Below, one piece after another: positions 12,201 through 25,900 of a DNA stretch of 64,000 bases (position 1 is the stretch's first letter; each line of letters opens with the position of its first letter). The notes beneath the pieces were generated by a model that worked only from the letters and a program-made list of their open reading frames with translations, ran no database searches and was not told the origin of the DNA. This DNA is from Galbula dea. Taxonomy: Eukaryota; Chordata; Aves; Piciformes; Galbulidae. Location of the stretch: contig VWZX01010038.1 in the NCBI GenBank assembly GCA_013399015.1, positions 124,001-188,000 on the forward strand, in the 5' to 3' direction. The position numbers and the translations under genes were made by a program.

Positions 12201-15189
12201 ATTTATTTATGGCACCACCATTTTTTAAATTGTCATTGCTTGATTATGACTCTATTTTCCTAGATAGGAGATTAATACTACAGAAATTGCTCCTTTATTT
12301 CTCATTGTGGAATAGTTGTAATGTGGGTTACAATGCAGCTAGAATTGATTTTTAGCTTTGGGGGACTCAGGTAGTAAAATCTGAGTGGAGCTGAGCACCC
12401 TGTCAGCGTAAGCATGAGCAGTTTGTGGGAACAAGCCATAATCTCCAGCTGTGTTTGCAGTCCACATGTCACAGCCCATGATAATATCCCCAAAAATACA
12501 CCTAAGCCACCATGACAGAGGAGGAAATGCATGCTACGTGCAAGAGCAGATTATGTAGGTTTGTGAAGAAAATACAGTATTTAACTATACACTGGTGCAA
12601 TCTCAAACAGCCATTTCAAGTGATAACAGGCTTGTGAATGCCCAGAGGCAGATGAAAGCCTGCTTACCCCAACTGCAATCATTTGATTTCTTGGTTGCTT
12701 GGTCTCTGAGAGTCTCCAAATATGTAATAAAGTAATAGTAAATCTGCTGAATTCATTAAGAAAGAGAAGGAATGAGAAGAAGAGAGCTCTTCTTGTGTAT
12801 CAATGAAATTAAATTTAGAAAAGAGTGTTTAAAAAGTGATAATACATTTAGACAGTACCATAATCTGGTAGGAGGCACAGAGCATGATACTATTGCACAG
12901 CAAGACCACTGACATTTTTGTTGTATGTTCAGATCATTTCTGTACTTACTGTAATTGGGTTTCCTTCATGCTTCATTTGCTTTAAAGAACTATAAAGTTT
13001 TGGAAGTGAACTCTAATCGTTGCCCTGAAATTTCATGGAGCAGACTTCCCTGGTCATAGTGGACTAAGAGATTTCACAGCACCCATAAGTTTCCTTTAGA
13101 AAGACAACCTACTACTCGCTTTTCTTTATTGCCTGGCTAAACCCCCTAGCTAGCTTATTTCTGTACAAAATGTGTTCTTCCCCTCTGCTTAATTAAGTAG
13201 CTTTTCATTGAAAAAGCAGCTGCTCCAATTGAACACCCTGTACAACCTCTCTGTCTTCTCTAGGAAGGACTGACATCGTTTACCAAGCTCTAGTTAAGCT
13301 CACAGCAGAGCCAATGAAGTGGATATGTAAGGTTCAGTCTTAACAGTGTTTTTTGAATAATTTTAAAGCCTGAGTAGGAACCTCTTGAGATGATGGAGTC
13401 AATATGGCATAATAGTTGCAGTATTAGAAATACACAGCTGAAAGCTCCCTGTATTTTCACCAATTTTCCAGGCAAAAAATGTTCTCTTCCTGTTCATACC
13501 CAGAAGTGTTTGCGCCCATGTCAGCTTATGCTTGTTTTGGGATGCCACACCATCTAAAAGACACAACCTCACCACTGCATTTCTCACAATACCAGCCAGT
13601 GCTGCAATTTCAGGTGCTGCACTGTTCCCCATCACCAAAAGGAAGGAGGCATACCTGTGACTGTGGGCTTGTGGCTAGTGTCCTGCCCTGGGAAGGAGGA
13701 AACTTCGGGGGTTTTGTACTTGTAACCACTTGTCCCTTTTCTCAAAATAGAGCTTTGCCTCCTAATGGGTTAAAATACTGTTTGTGCTTTGTCTCTGGAT
13801 GGATGTGTTTTGTCCATTTGTCACTGCAGTGGAACAGATTTGGCAGAAGGGACTGGGAGGGGTTGACCTATAGCAGTAAAAATGAATCTTGTCAGAGGTG
13901 CAAGCATGCTGAGAAGACTTAGTTGCTTCTCCCCCTGCTGAGATGTGTGTCTCAGTGACTGTACAGTGAAGTAGACAAATTTATTATTACTGTAAAGCAT
14001 TGGTCACTGCCCTTTGCAGAAGACATACAGAAAACGGGGCTTATGCTCAAGAATTTAATTACTTAAAGGCCTAATCTGATACCTGTTGATGACAGGAAGT
14101 TTCCAGGTAAATACAGTGGAGAGTTCTTCACACTCAGCTGTGTATGTGAGCTCTGTTTTGTTTGACAGCTGAGGGGGGATAATAAGTGTGTAGCTTCATT
14201 AGCATTGTGCATTAATGAGATGGATTATAGGAATGGGATAGGACAGATATTAAACTGAGAAACATACAAAAAATGACACAGCATTCAGGTTGTTTGATGT
14301 TAATACTGACTTCAATTTCTTCTAGTGATTGTGTCTGTAATAGTTAAACAAGTGGGTGCAACCTCTGCCTGAGCACTGCAGAGCCCTGGGATGTGTCGAG
14401 GCTGATAACCTCCTTTACAACCTGTGTCCTGGATGGAAATGAAGTCTGCTTCATGCACTTACCTGTTCACCAAAGAGAGGGCACTGTTTACCATGTTAAT
14501 AATTTATTCCTTCAATGGCACCTAGCAACCAGTTATCTCTAAGAATATTTTCCCAATATAAACTTTGGAGTTTGTATACCACCTGAATCAAACTAAGGGA
14601 AACTAGCTTGCCTGTTAAAGAAATATAGTTAGATTCTTATTAGGGTGTGATATATCATGTTGAAGTCAGTGAAAAATTTTCTACAGTCAGTTCGTAGATT
14701 ACTGGCTTCAGTTATTTTATCTGACAATGACATTTATACTGGAAAGGTCAGCAAAAAAGAAATCAATGCATTTTAAAGGACAAAAATCAGTGTTAAAAAA
14801 ACTCCAGTGAATTGAAAATAATACTTAAAGAAGCAGGTACTATTATTACTGCATTTGCTGAGATGTTTCTACCAGTTTTTAGGTGCATAGTTCTCATTAG
14901 TGGGAAAGGAATCTTACTAGTGAACATATGGAGAGAAAATCCAATTACATTGACTTTGAAGACAAATGGATGGAGCAGAATTATGAATTTTTACCATCAG
15001 AGGAATCACAGGAATGTGCTGGTGTTTTTAATAATGTTTTAGTCTACGTGATTCAGTTTGTGATAATCTGTTTGTATATATTCAGAATGTATACATTTCT
15101 ATTGCAAATTGATGGGAATTTACTAATGACATGGATTTTGCTTTATATACTAACTTTTTCATGCTAAAATGCAGTGATAGTAACTAAAC
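9201..15189. other. intronic or intergenic DNA, no convincing gene
   Basis: About 6 kb without a recognised repeat family. The longest frame is 13479-13922 (+, 147 codons). It is rich in Cys, Ser and Pro with no domain I know and no plausible splice context, so I treat it as chance. A small splice-bounded block at 10452-10523 is listed separately. A frame at 14928-15050 reads somewhat protein-like but lacks a good donor site. Confidence 0.45.
10452..10523 (+). other. weak exon-like block
   Basis: Preceded by a T-rich tract ending in AACAG and followed by GTAAAA. One of three frames stays open across the 72 bp and gives TSPVYTLRGGGKINAGISVI plus three residues. The block is short and the peptide has no recognised relative. 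Chance is the more likely explanation. Confidence 0.15.
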
Positions 15190-15790
15190 TGGTCTGCTGG
15201 CATTGTCAAGGGTAAGGGCTGGCCTGGCTGCTAGACAAATGACAGTCTCTATTAATCTCTCTCCCTTCCCAAAGAGGAAGAGAAAGGAAGTAAGGGGGAG
15301 AGACTTATAGGTTGGAAAAGAAAACTAAACCCAGCTTTAATGAAAATAATGAGAAAATGTAATTTATACAAATATATACAAAACTAATGCCAAACCCAAC
15401 CTCCTTGATGGCAATTACATCAGTGTCACCACTCATGCTATGGGCAGGCACTGGGGAACTCCCAAACTGGACTCAGCAGCAGAGTGAAGGAAGCAGATTC
15501 AGGAGGTGGATTCTAGAACTGCATTCAGGAACACATGGATTGAGATCAAAGGCAGAATGGACAGAGTCTTCCTTGGGCATCAGCCATTGAAGAAGAGAGC
15601 TTGACCCTCGTGATCCCTCAGCTTTGTACTAAATACAGTCTATATAGTATGGACCTAGTTACATAAGTTTAGAGTCACCTGTCCTGTCTGCTTCTCTTCA
15701 CAGGTGTGACCTCTTGCTTTCTACATCCCCGATGTGGCATGCAGGATTTAGCACTGACCTTGGTCTTCCACAAGAGAAAGTATAAGAGTA
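15190..15790 (-). mobile_element. probable endogenous retrovirus LTR, antisense
   Basis: Read on the minus strand, this block has the layout of a retroviral LTR. There is a TATATAG box near 15640. Downstream of it is a stretch around 15330-15350 resembling a polyadenylation region (CATTAAAGCTGGGTTTAG), then a purine/pyrimidine-skewed end. The phrase AGGTGTGACCTCTTGCTTTC with a following 'catccccgatg' is, from memory, typical of antisense avian ERVL-class LTRs. No gag, pol or env coding sequence lies on either side, so it would be a solo LTR. I could not find a clear target-site duplication, so both ends are approximate. Confidence 0.5.
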
Positions 15791-16463
15791 TTTCTTTATG
15801 TTATTCCTTGGTAGTAACTGTAAACATCAAGTGCTGTTACCTCTAGAAGCAGACGTTATCTGAAAAAATATGCTGTTGACTTCAGAAAGTGCAGTTACTT
15901 AGAAGAGACTGAGCTGAAAAGTGAAATCACTGAACAAGAATTAGCCCTAACTCAAACCAGCAAAATGGCTATATGTTAAGTTTTCTACTGAACAGCTGTC
16001 TGTTCAGACATTGTCATGAGAAGTCAGAAAGAGTCGAGTTGTCTAGGATTTAGAAAATACAAGTTAATGTGAATTACCAGCACATTGCCTTTTGAGTGCA
16101 GGTAGGGTATTGTGCCTTCTACATCCACTGATAAATGGAGTTAAAATCTGCTGGGCTATTTACATAGTGGCTAATACCTTTCAAATTCTGCTTTAGAGAA
16201 ACAAGTGTGTATCATTAGAGGAAAGTGGTCTTTCATCCCAGAAATAAGCTCATCTGAGAAATTAAATGTCTTCATGCTGTTTTAGCTACAACCTCCCTAC
16301 AGGTCTTTTGTAAAACATTGACATCACTGTCAATTAAACACCTTTCATCTGGCCTATATTTGCTTAAAATTCATCACAATTTTGCATAAAAGTCACCACA
16401 AAACAAGAAGCCTGGGATGCTGGAATTTTTAAGGCCTGAATTAGAGTATGTTGGCAATATTAT
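15791..16463. other. non-coding stretch, nothing recognised
   Basis: AT-rich sequence between the putative LTR and a CR1 tail. No open frame, repeat family or RNA gene was recognised. Confidence 0.5.
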
Positions 16464-16535
16464 AATCATAGACTCATTTAGATTGGAAAAGACCTTTAGG
16501 ATCATTGACTCCAGCCATGGGGACCACCTCTTTTC
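16464..16535 (-). mobile_element. CR1 3' tail fragment, antisense
   Basis: Begins with AATCATAGACTCATTTAGA, followed by 'ttggaaaagacctt' and 'gatcattgactccagcc'. This is the reverse complement of the standard CR1 3' end. The homology fades after about 70 bp; the following 100 bp, up to about 16640, may be more diverged 3' UTR. It has no coding content. Confidence 0.75.
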
Positions 16536-19164
16536 AATATGCTGCCTTTTAGACAGTTCTGCCGCTGCCACTGAGGACAGCTCTGAGTTTAGCCTGGCAG
16601 CAATGGATCCCATACTATCCACAGGTTTTCTGAGCTGACATGTAACTTGTCTTATGGAATGAGTACTGAGTTTTATGTATTTCTTTTCCTGAAAATGATT
16701 TCAAAAGACAAAGTTTAGCTGATTACATTAGAAAAATGAGCCAGCTGAAAATAGTAAAACATGAATAATGCCAAATTCTCAACATATTTAAATTACTCTA
16801 AAACTACTTGCTTAGACTATCAAAAAGCTTGGGGAAGAAGTACCTTTTTTTGTGTGTCTATATTTTTGCTCTTTGACTAGCAGAATTAAGCCACCAGTCT
16901 CAGGGCTACACGTTATTATTTCATATATTTACATATATTTTGTGCAGATATGTAGATGAAGATATTACAGTTACCTTTCTGTCAGAAATTAGTGAGAAAA
17001 TGAGATGAAAGATAAATCTATGTAGGTGGGAACTGAATTATATGTGGTAGATACCCTACTTGGACTTCTTTTCCAACTTTTTCTTCATTTTCCAGTACTT
17101 TTTTCTGATGTTAAAGAGTAGTGGATCTTAGAATGGCAACTTTGCTGTACTTCCCTGTGTCATGGGAGAAATAGTTTCCCCTTTGGAATCTGATGAAACC
17201 CTGAAAGTTTGAACATTTGAGAAACTTGATCTTTGCCAGTGAAGGAACACATGGGCTCTTTGTAACTTACAAATTTTACATACAATTGGTTCATTTTGAG
17301 ACAATATAAATCACTTTGTCTTTTTCCTCTGATTTATTTTCTGAGTATACTTAGGAAAATATTCTAGTTATTCTGAACCTAATTGAAAAGCACTAATTAT
17401 ACCTTTCCATTATTAATTGACAGTCTGTTTTCTCCATCGCCATCTTAATTCTGATTTCCATGTACCTTTTAATTAGAGAGTACTTCAAGTCCATGATTAA
17501 TACCACTGTTTAATCAAGCTGTGGCATGCAGAGTAGAGTTTTGCCATTCATGGGTCTGTGAACTGAGGTTCTATTGAACTCAGAATTATTAATTTGTTGT
17601 GACATTTGACACAAATAGTGTGTCTTGAACTGGAGGTATGATCTATATATGGCAATTTGGATATGGTTTCATTTCAGGGTATATTTCTTGTAATTAATTT
17701 CTTATTAAGCCACTGAGAGTATCTCTGCCTTTGTGCAAGTGGTTATAGTTCCTAAAGAGAGACTTCTCAGGAGAGTGCACTAAAAGTATTCATAATATGA
17801 AGACAAGTTCATGATTGCAAAAATAATTACTGGCCCAATTTTTCATTGATGGAGGGTTTTTTCCTGTCCTAGAACTAGAATCTAGTGTTCTAGATTCAAA
17901 TACTGAGTAGTTTTGAAAAGTGATGTCTTCTACCTGTTGCTGAAACTTAGTGATCCCATCCGTACTCCTATCATAGCATAACAGAAATCACAGCAATTCC
18001 CTCTCCACCTGTCCCATATGAAAAAACATTTCCATTCTATGTTCATTAAAAAAAATCATCTTATGTGCTACTCCTCTCTAGAGAGCTTGCAGCTAGCATA
18101 CCTTTACAGTCTTTGTGCTTCTACTCACATGAATCACAAATATCCTCCTGGTGATTATGGAGCTTATCAGTACTTTTGAATTTCCAGTAATCAATCTGAG
18201 TAAGAATTTCCAAATACATTAAAGATTTACAGTAGCTTCATTGGTTTATTTAACAGTCTTCAAATATTTGCACCAAGTAAAGATAAAAAATGCACTGGTG
18301 TAATTGTACCAACAGCATCTTCCCAGTTTGAATGGGTGGTTGTGGGAAATCATGTCATGTCATAAGTCACATATGAAAAGCTTAGCTTCTGAGAAATGAA
18401 TTAGTTTTCTGCCAATTCTTAGCTATCATATTCATGTAATCACATTGGGGTTATTCTTTCTGACTTTAGATGATGTCAAGGGTTTTGAGTGCATGGTATT
18501 ACTGTTTTATAACTCTCTTGCCAGGGGCAAAGAAAAGTAAGCAAAGCAAGCTCTTTACTCTTGTTGTGTACATGTAAATCCATACAACATTAGCAAGTAC
18601 CACATGTACTTTGGCAGAAAGGAATAATACATGATTTTGCATAACCTATGAAAATGGGGGGGTAGCGACTATGTACCTAGAAATAACTGGTTAGTGTTAT
18701 TATGGGTGCCTGAGGTATGTGCAATAGGCCATCGCCATTATCTTCCATTAGGCCACTGTACAACAGGCAGGGGTCACTTGCAGGCCTTGTGCTGTAACTC
18801 AAATGCCGTGAGACACCTATTTGCAGATGTTTGAATTACTTCTAATGTGTCTGACACTGAAAGCTTCAGTTAAAGATGGGTAACAAAGGGGGATATTAAA
18901 GTTTTATTTTGCTAGGTTTTGGTAGACATTCGTTTTTTTAAAGACTACAGAAAATACCAAATGAGATGTACTCGTTGAAAGGTCTAAGTATTTGGCTCCT
19001 AAATGAGTTACAAATGCATTATTTCTTTGTTCTTTGAGGTGCTCTGGATTTTTCCAGAACATTTCAATGAATAAGTATTTTCAGAACACAGTTTAAATTC
19101 TGGATTCTGAGCATGTCTAGATTTTTTTGTCTTCTCATAATATTGGTTATGCTTTGAAGAAGAT
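16536..19164. other. non-coding stretch, nothing recognised
   Basis: About 2.6 kb of AT-rich sequence without an open frame worth naming. A short palindromic patch near 17870-17895 built on CTAGAA/TTCTAG words is the only local structure noticed. Confidence 0.45.
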
Positions 19165-19377
19165 GCATAAGGGAAAAAATTCTTTCCTGTGATGGTGACA
19201 GAACACCGGAACAGGCTGCCCAGAGAGGATGTGGAGTTTTCTGCTTTGGAAACTTTCAAAAGTTGCCTGGACATGATCCTGGGCAACCTGTTCTAGGCAA
19301 AGTTGCTTTAGCAGGGGAGTTGGACTAGACGATCCCTAGAGATCCCTTCCAACCCCTGCCATTCTGGTGATTCTGTA
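19165..19377 (+). mobile_element. CR1 3' UTR fragment
   Basis: Contains the CR1 3' region in order: 'ttctttcctgtgatggtgac', 'acaggctgcccagagagg', 'tgggcaacctgttctag', 'gggagttggactagacgat' and 'cccttccaacccc'. It ends in degraded ATTCTGGTGATTCTGT repeats. It is a 5'-truncated copy of about 210 bp, the usual outcome of LINE retrotransposition, with no coding capacity. Confidence 0.93.
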
Positions 19378-19461
19378 GCTAAACTGTCTGGGTCAGGTTT
19401 TGGTGTGACAAGACCTTAGTTTTATTTTGTTATTAAGTTGGATCCTATGCAAACACAGTAT

Positions 19462-19555
19462 AAATTACAGAATCACAGAATATGATTTGAGAGGAAAGAA
19501 CAGAGTATATAGTATTTATATATAATCTAGTACTGATCTCTATCCATGAAACTTT
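19462..19555 (-). mobile_element. degraded CR1 3' tail, antisense
   Basis: CAGAATCACAGAATATGATT, then 'gagaggaaagaacag' and 'aatctagtactgatctctatcc', follows the antisense CR1 tail pattern with an AT-rich insertion in the middle. It lies only 85 bp from the sense CR1 tail and in opposite orientation, so the two are separate insertions. Confidence 0.45.
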
Positions 19556-19867
19556 TCATAGCTACTTATCCTGTATGCTTTTGGTAGGTAGGAGATAGGG
19601 TGGAGTTTGTGTAAGTCTGCCCAGTGCATTGGGACATGTTGAGCAATTTGAGGCCCTAAGTGAAAGCACATTATGCCTGTTGACAAAATAACTTCCACTG
19701 TGAAAATTACACTACCTTGATCATGAAGAGGAGCAGCAGACTATAAGGGGATTCTCTAAAAGAGCAAGGAACAAATATCAACTATTCTTAGCTAGAATAT
19801 ATTAAAGAACAAATCATTTACTATAGACTTTCGAGTTAGAAAATGGCAAAGATATCAGCCACTACAT

Positions 19868-19992
19868 TAGTGTGTTTGGTTGTTGTGTTTTGGTTTTGTT
19901 GTGTGTTGGGTTTTTTAGTTTTGTTTTGGTTTTGTTGTTGTTGTTTGGTTTTGGTTTGTGGGTTTGTTTTGTTTGGTTTTTTTTTTTTCTCA
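19868..19992. repeat. G/T-rich low-complexity tract
   Basis: About 120 bp made almost only of G and T in irregular TTTTG/TTG words, ending in a poly(T) run. It produces spurious frames on both strands. Tracts like this are common polymorphic simple sequence in bird introns. Confidence 0.9.
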
Positions 19993-22900
19993 TAGGAAAA
20001 TGCTCCATCCTTGCACTGATACATTTTCTCCTCAGAATCTCTAGTGCACAGATCTGCTGACTGGTTCACTATAGTGTAGTGAACTACAGAGAAAACTTGC
20101 TTCCAAGTCCTACTTGGAAATAACGTGTTTGGAAATAACAGTTCAACCTAGAAAAGAATACAAAATCAGCAAGCAGCTTTTGAAACTTTTCCAGCTTAGT
20201 GATACTGCTACAAAGTCATTTTATAGGTCACTTACACATTGTAATTCTCTCAAATCAAAATGTTGTCCAGCTAATAGAAACAAAATAATTAAGCTTGACT
20301 ATAAACTGTTGTGCATTCACTGATGTGATTTGGAATGAATCTGAAAAGGTATTCTGTAAAAATCTGGAGGGGAATAAAAGCTAGGGAAAGTGTTTAGCTC
20401 CAGGCAAGAACATTTTATGAAAGGATTTTTACAAGACAGCCCAATAAACTTTTATTTTTATTTGGAATTCTTATTCTAAATGAGATTGTAAGGTATTGAA
20501 CAAAGAAAGAAGAGATAACATAGCTAAGTAGTGCTTCTCTACTAAACAGAAAAGGAGAAAAGGTACAGGAAAAAGAAGACTGATAGAGAAACATTAAAAT
20601 AAACTTATTTTTTGTTCATGCGTTAACTAAAAATGAGGGTGAGAAACTCTATTTTGGCTTTATTTATAAATGTGAGTATAGTCAGTATTTCATGCATTCT
20701 TTCATAGTGCATGTAGACTATGTTAGAGCTTTCTGTTGTCATCATCACATTTGTGGTAACATGACGTGTAAAAAGGACATGAGTATAAAGATTTGCACTG
20801 AAAACTAACATATGCTTGCCTAGATGGTGAGATAGGAAATATTTTGCTCTTTGCAAGATTTACATTCCCTTAAGTTAAGAGATATTAAAAACAAAGGCTT
20901 TTGGAGATATTTCTTTACTATATGTGTTAGAGGAAGGCTTAGTGCTACATTGTCCACACTAACGTTGGTGCAACTTGGTCTTCACTCAAAGCTCTTTTCA
21001 CTTCTTGTTTTAAACTTAAGTTTTCTGAGCAGATCATAAGGATTGGTTGACTTGGAGAAGAGCTGTAAGACAAAAGACACCTGCTGTTCCCAAAGCTCTG
21101 GAGTGTCTTCAAAATGGCTTGGCACTTTCTGGAGAAAGGAGGCATTAGGGTAGCTGAGATCTGTGCCTCTTCTCTGCCTTTTAGGCTGAATGGATTACAG
21201 ACAACGATATAAGTTACTCTTATAGACCACCCCATGGATTCTTCCAAAGTCAGATATCACATAAAGAAAGAGTGGTGTGCTTTCTGCCATGCCATGTTTA
21301 TTAGTGAAACACTTGTTAAAAACCTTATTGAACCTGTTAAATCAGATGTCCAGTTTTGACACCCCTAAAGAATGGAACAGTAGATATTCTCTGGGTATTT
21401 GTGTCTGCCTGCAACTTGCATGACTCCTTCACAGTTATATTGCTAGGAACTTTTGTGACTGAAAAGCTGGAGTTTTAAATTGTAGGGTGGGTGGAAAGTA
21501 AAATCCCTACCTCAACAAGCCACTACAACCCATTCCCTTTGGAACACAACTGGTGTTTGTTGCTGTATCTAAACATGGAAGAAAGTGCTGTGCAGGAAAA
21601 GGTTAGTTTCTTAAAATTGTGTTTTAGTTTAGTGTGCATATTTTTATAATCACTGCAGAGATCTTCACTCTGTCAGTCCTGTGACTGTCTCAGTGCTTGC
21701 TGTTTCCTAAATGGTGTGAAGTCTGATCCAGTGAATTCTCTAGTTCTGACATCTGTCTTGTTTGCCTGTAAGGCACTGTTCACACCTTGGGTGTGATCCA
21801 AGTAATAAATAATAGTAATAACTGTGATTAGAAGCAGCTATTATGAAATCAAAAAATCACTGGATATAGCACAAGGTTCCTTTTAATTATTTGGATGCAC
21901 AGGTACAGAAGTGTGTGTGTGCAAACATAGATAACCTAATTGATGTATACTTGGTAGGATGTGGAGAGGAAAACATTGATTTGAATAAATAAAAACAAAA
22001 TAAGACCAGTGTTGTTTGTTTAATCTCTGCAAACACTGGTTTCGCAAAAATTGGCTTGTGTTGTTCATACATGCTAAGTATCCTTTCCTAAGTACTAAAA
22101 CATGGAATCAGAAAACTGTGTAGAAAACTCATTTGATATAAAATGTATGCATTTATAGTGAAAGATGTTGTTTTGTATTGTGAGATTGTTCCAAATACAG
22201 AAGGTGATTTTATTTGTTTGTTCATTTGTTTAGCTGTGGGTTCTGGTCTCGCAGCTGGACCAAATCCTTACCATTGCTTTGACTTCAAAACAATTAAACC
22301 AAACAAACTGGTAACAGAAATTTAGTCCATGATGCAGTGCTGAGCAAGTAATGCAATAAAATCTTATTATATTTTGCTTGTATCTAGGAAGTTAAACCCC
22401 TTTTCAATTTGCTTTCAGCACAGTTTGGTTTTAATACTAAAATACCTGAGGGTCTCTAAATACATACAGTTGCATTTGAAATTTTGCTGCTGCTGAATTC
22501 TTCATGGTTCTTTTTTTTGGTTATGTTTTTCCTTTTCTTGTTTTCATTAATTTCAGTTGTTTGCTTTCAACTTTTATTATTATTATTCAATTTTTATTGA
22601 ATTTCACTGTACTCTAAAAAGAGTGGGTTAAAACTTTACTCTCTCTTGGACTTGTACAAATAGTCTATACGAATCTTCTGATAATTAGGAAAGTTTAGAA
22701 TAGCTTATACAATTGTTTGCAATAGTTTTTACAGCTGAGGTGTATTGCTGACTATACTAACTCTGACTCCTTTAAACAACTGGTATGAATTAGCAAATTC
22801 CATAGTTTTCAAATGTCCAATGATCTGGTCTGAGCATTTCTTATTTTTAAGAAATAAGGTATGGACTCTTATGTGTATGAATGCTCTTTAAATTTTCACT

Positions 22901-25900
22901 TGTAGTACTACATTATGTATTGGCGAGCTTCCTTACATGGCAGTGATTAATGTTAATATTTGAAGTGTAGGGCACCGATTTAATTATACATCAGTGAGTT
23001 TTGGTTTTAGTTAAAACAGTTACACTGGAATTTAGGGTCAACCATATACTTAGCTCCAGGTTAATGCTTATATGTTTGTTTTAAATAAATGAACTTTTTA
23101 TTTCCCTACAAAATGATTCTTGTGGGTCAAACTTGAGGCATGGAAAACAGCACAGTAGCAGCTTATGTTAGAGCTTTTTATCCTGTATTTATTCAGGGAG
23201 TGGGTGGAAATCTTTAATATTTATATGCTGTTCTCTTTTTTTTTTTTCCTAGTTTAGGTATGAGGAGAACTGATGGAAGTCATGACTTTTATAAAAGTCA
23301 CTTTAAACTCAGTAGTTTCCTCTAATATTGGATTGCAATGTAGCACAATGCAACAGCTGCACCTTGACATAGAGGGTTAATGTGAAACTTGGGATCAAGA
23401 TCCAGACAAAGTGGGTTGCAGCATTACAATTGGTTGAAATGTGAAAGAAAACAATTTCTCTAACATTTTTCCAAAGTTTTATGCAACTATAATGAGTGGC
23501 TGCTGTTATACATTCCTCACCTGGAGTAATAGATGTCTCTTAATGGCATCCTTGCTTAGAGCTAAAATAATGACTATGTTGAGTTACAGGAGTGTAACTA
23601 CAGGGGAGGGAATTAGCAGCAGCAGAAGATTGCAGCTTGTCTCTTAAACTGGATAAAACTGTTGTGCAAATGTCCTTTGCAATATTAATAATTTAAGAGA
23701 CAAACCGTGAATGCTTGAGGAATGCTATAGCCCTTAAATATCATTTTATGTTAAATTGTTATTTATGTTTCCCTTGAACTGTCAGTAGTCTCTAATATAT
23801 GTATGCTGGTTTGTATCTCAGCCTACCAAATGAGAGAGGGGTTTATCAAAACCCAGTGAGAATTTGTTCCTTGGAACTGAAGGAGAATGCTGTGTAATGG
23901 AGTTGATGGGTTTTGTCTTCTGAAGGAAAAGTTTTGGCTGCTTCACACTGCAGCCCTTCAGACTAGACAGTCAAATGCCATTTCCTGGTAAAGGCCCAGT
24001 CAGTCATGGGTAACAGACTCCCATTCTGTAGAGTGCAAAAAGGATTTTTCCATTTCTTTGTTAGTCCAAGTGCATGCTGAAAAACTGCTGCATTGTGTGC
24101 TTGGGAAAGTGGGTGACTTGTGTAACCTTACAGACAAGATAATTTGAATACAGTTGTTTTAAGACTTTTATACAAGACAACATGCACACACCACCTTGTC
24201 AAAACACAGGAGCTTTTCCTCTGATTGCTTGAAGTGTATTCTGCAGGGGGCCCTCTGTTAACTTCAAAAGAGAATTGGCACACTTGCATAAAAAGAGATC
24301 AGGGCAGAGCTTACAAAACTATGTATATCATTTGTAGCTGTCAAAAGGTACGTGCTTGTCTTCTCCTTCTGTTTGAAGTCAGCATTGTTCTTACATCTTG
24401 TACTCTCCAAACTGTAATGCTGTCAAACAATTACAAATTTGATCTAATATTTATATAGATGAAATTAAATACCAATGGGCTGCCTACTAAACCTACAAAA
24501 TTAAACATGACTTAGCACTGTGGAAGTTTGGAAGTAGATAGGGGCTTCATGTCCGGTTTTGATATGATCCATCATGCTAGCACAACCAGTCTCTTTCCTT
24601 GAGAAGCAAGTTCGTCTTACACCAAGATAATAGTACCTATTCTAGTTCTCTAACAGACTTGAAAGTCTCAATGGGCTGTGGGACAGAGGTGGGATGGGAT
24701 GTGAGTGAGAGTGGGAATATAAACTGGAGCAGGACATGGAGATGGCAGGAGGGGTCCAGGAAGCTCGGGCGGAGGAGCAGGGCAGGTGTGAAGGCAAGGA
24801 CAGGGCTCACTAAAGACAGTGGAGGCCTTGCTGGTGGTGACTGGAGATAGCTTCAGAAACTGGATTCCACTAAGTAAAATGGTGTTTGTCTTCATAGTTC
24901 AGTCTTTAGCCATAGATTTCTATGCTTTTTCATCAATGATGAGCAACTTGACCCTTCTTTTTGCAGAAAATGCCCGTCCCAAGACAGGAAATGTGACTGC
25001 TTACAGGACAACTGCAAAATGTCAAGTCCATTTTTTGGTACTCTGGTGTATGTGCTTGCTGTCTCTTTCTGAGAGAGAATCTTCATGGCTCTCTACCCAC
25101 ATGTCTGTCTTAGCTTGTTAGGAGATGGACCTCAAAATCTCTAGCCTAAACTGAAAGACTTGTTGCAAGAGACTTCTACCCCACCTCTTCCCAGTCTGTG
25201 AGGATCCACCACAAGGCATGTTCCTTCATGAGTTGAGGGAACTAGATGATAAAATACTTTCCCCCCCCCATTTTACAGCATATTTTTCAAGTTTGTTTCT
25301 TCTGTTAGTTGTCTGTGCTCCAAGTGCCCTTGCATGCTGTAAAGGCTAGTGCTTACCCACAGGCATACTTAGTTTGTGCAGACCAGAACAAGTAGTTGTA
25401 TTTAAACAAACTAGGAAACTGGAAAGGTGGGGTTTTTGTTGTTTTTTTTTTTTTAAAGATTCACAGTTATTCCTTTACTCAAAGTTCCTTTCCTTAGCTG
25501 CAAGGTTCCATTTATGGACTTGTGTTTTTGTTCTTTGCCGTTGCATTTGGAAGAGAATTATCTGGAAGCAAGTGTTAGGCAGAGTTTAGAAATAGAGGTC
25601 AGACTGACCTTTCCCTGTGTCTGTGAGCTATCCTTGCTCCAATATGCTGTTAGAGCAGTAATTGAATGGATCTCACAGTGAATAATAGGAAATGAATCAT
25701 GCTTGTTTAATTCCTCTTTTTTTTTTTTTTACTTTTTTAATTCTCCACCAGCCTAAAAAGAAATTAGTCTGGCAGAAGTTGCATGTATTGACTTTTTCCT
25801 TTCTCATGGGTTTCTGCCTTTCCTGATTACCAGACAGGGCATAAAAATAATAAAGGAGGAATACGTCTGAGCTGCATCTCTGCATACTGCACATTGTAAG

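Noticed and set aside
13479..13922. 147-codon + strand frame
   Set aside because: No recognised domain, odd Cys/Ser/Pro-rich composition, no splice context. A chance frame of this length is expected in 64 kb.
14928..15060. Protein-like stretch NYIDFEDKWMEQNYEFLPSE
   Set aside because: Reads like a protein for about 30 residues but lacks a usable donor and runs into a hydrophobic AT-rich frame; not enough to call an exon.
19836..20069. Gln/Lys/Asn-rich minus-strand frame and its Phe/Val-rich partner
   Set aside because: Translation of the G/T-rich low-complexity tract, not a gene.
24967..25037. Exon-like block after CTTCTTTTTGCAG
   Set aside because: The acceptor is decent, but the following frame has no convincing donor and the peptide is not recognised.
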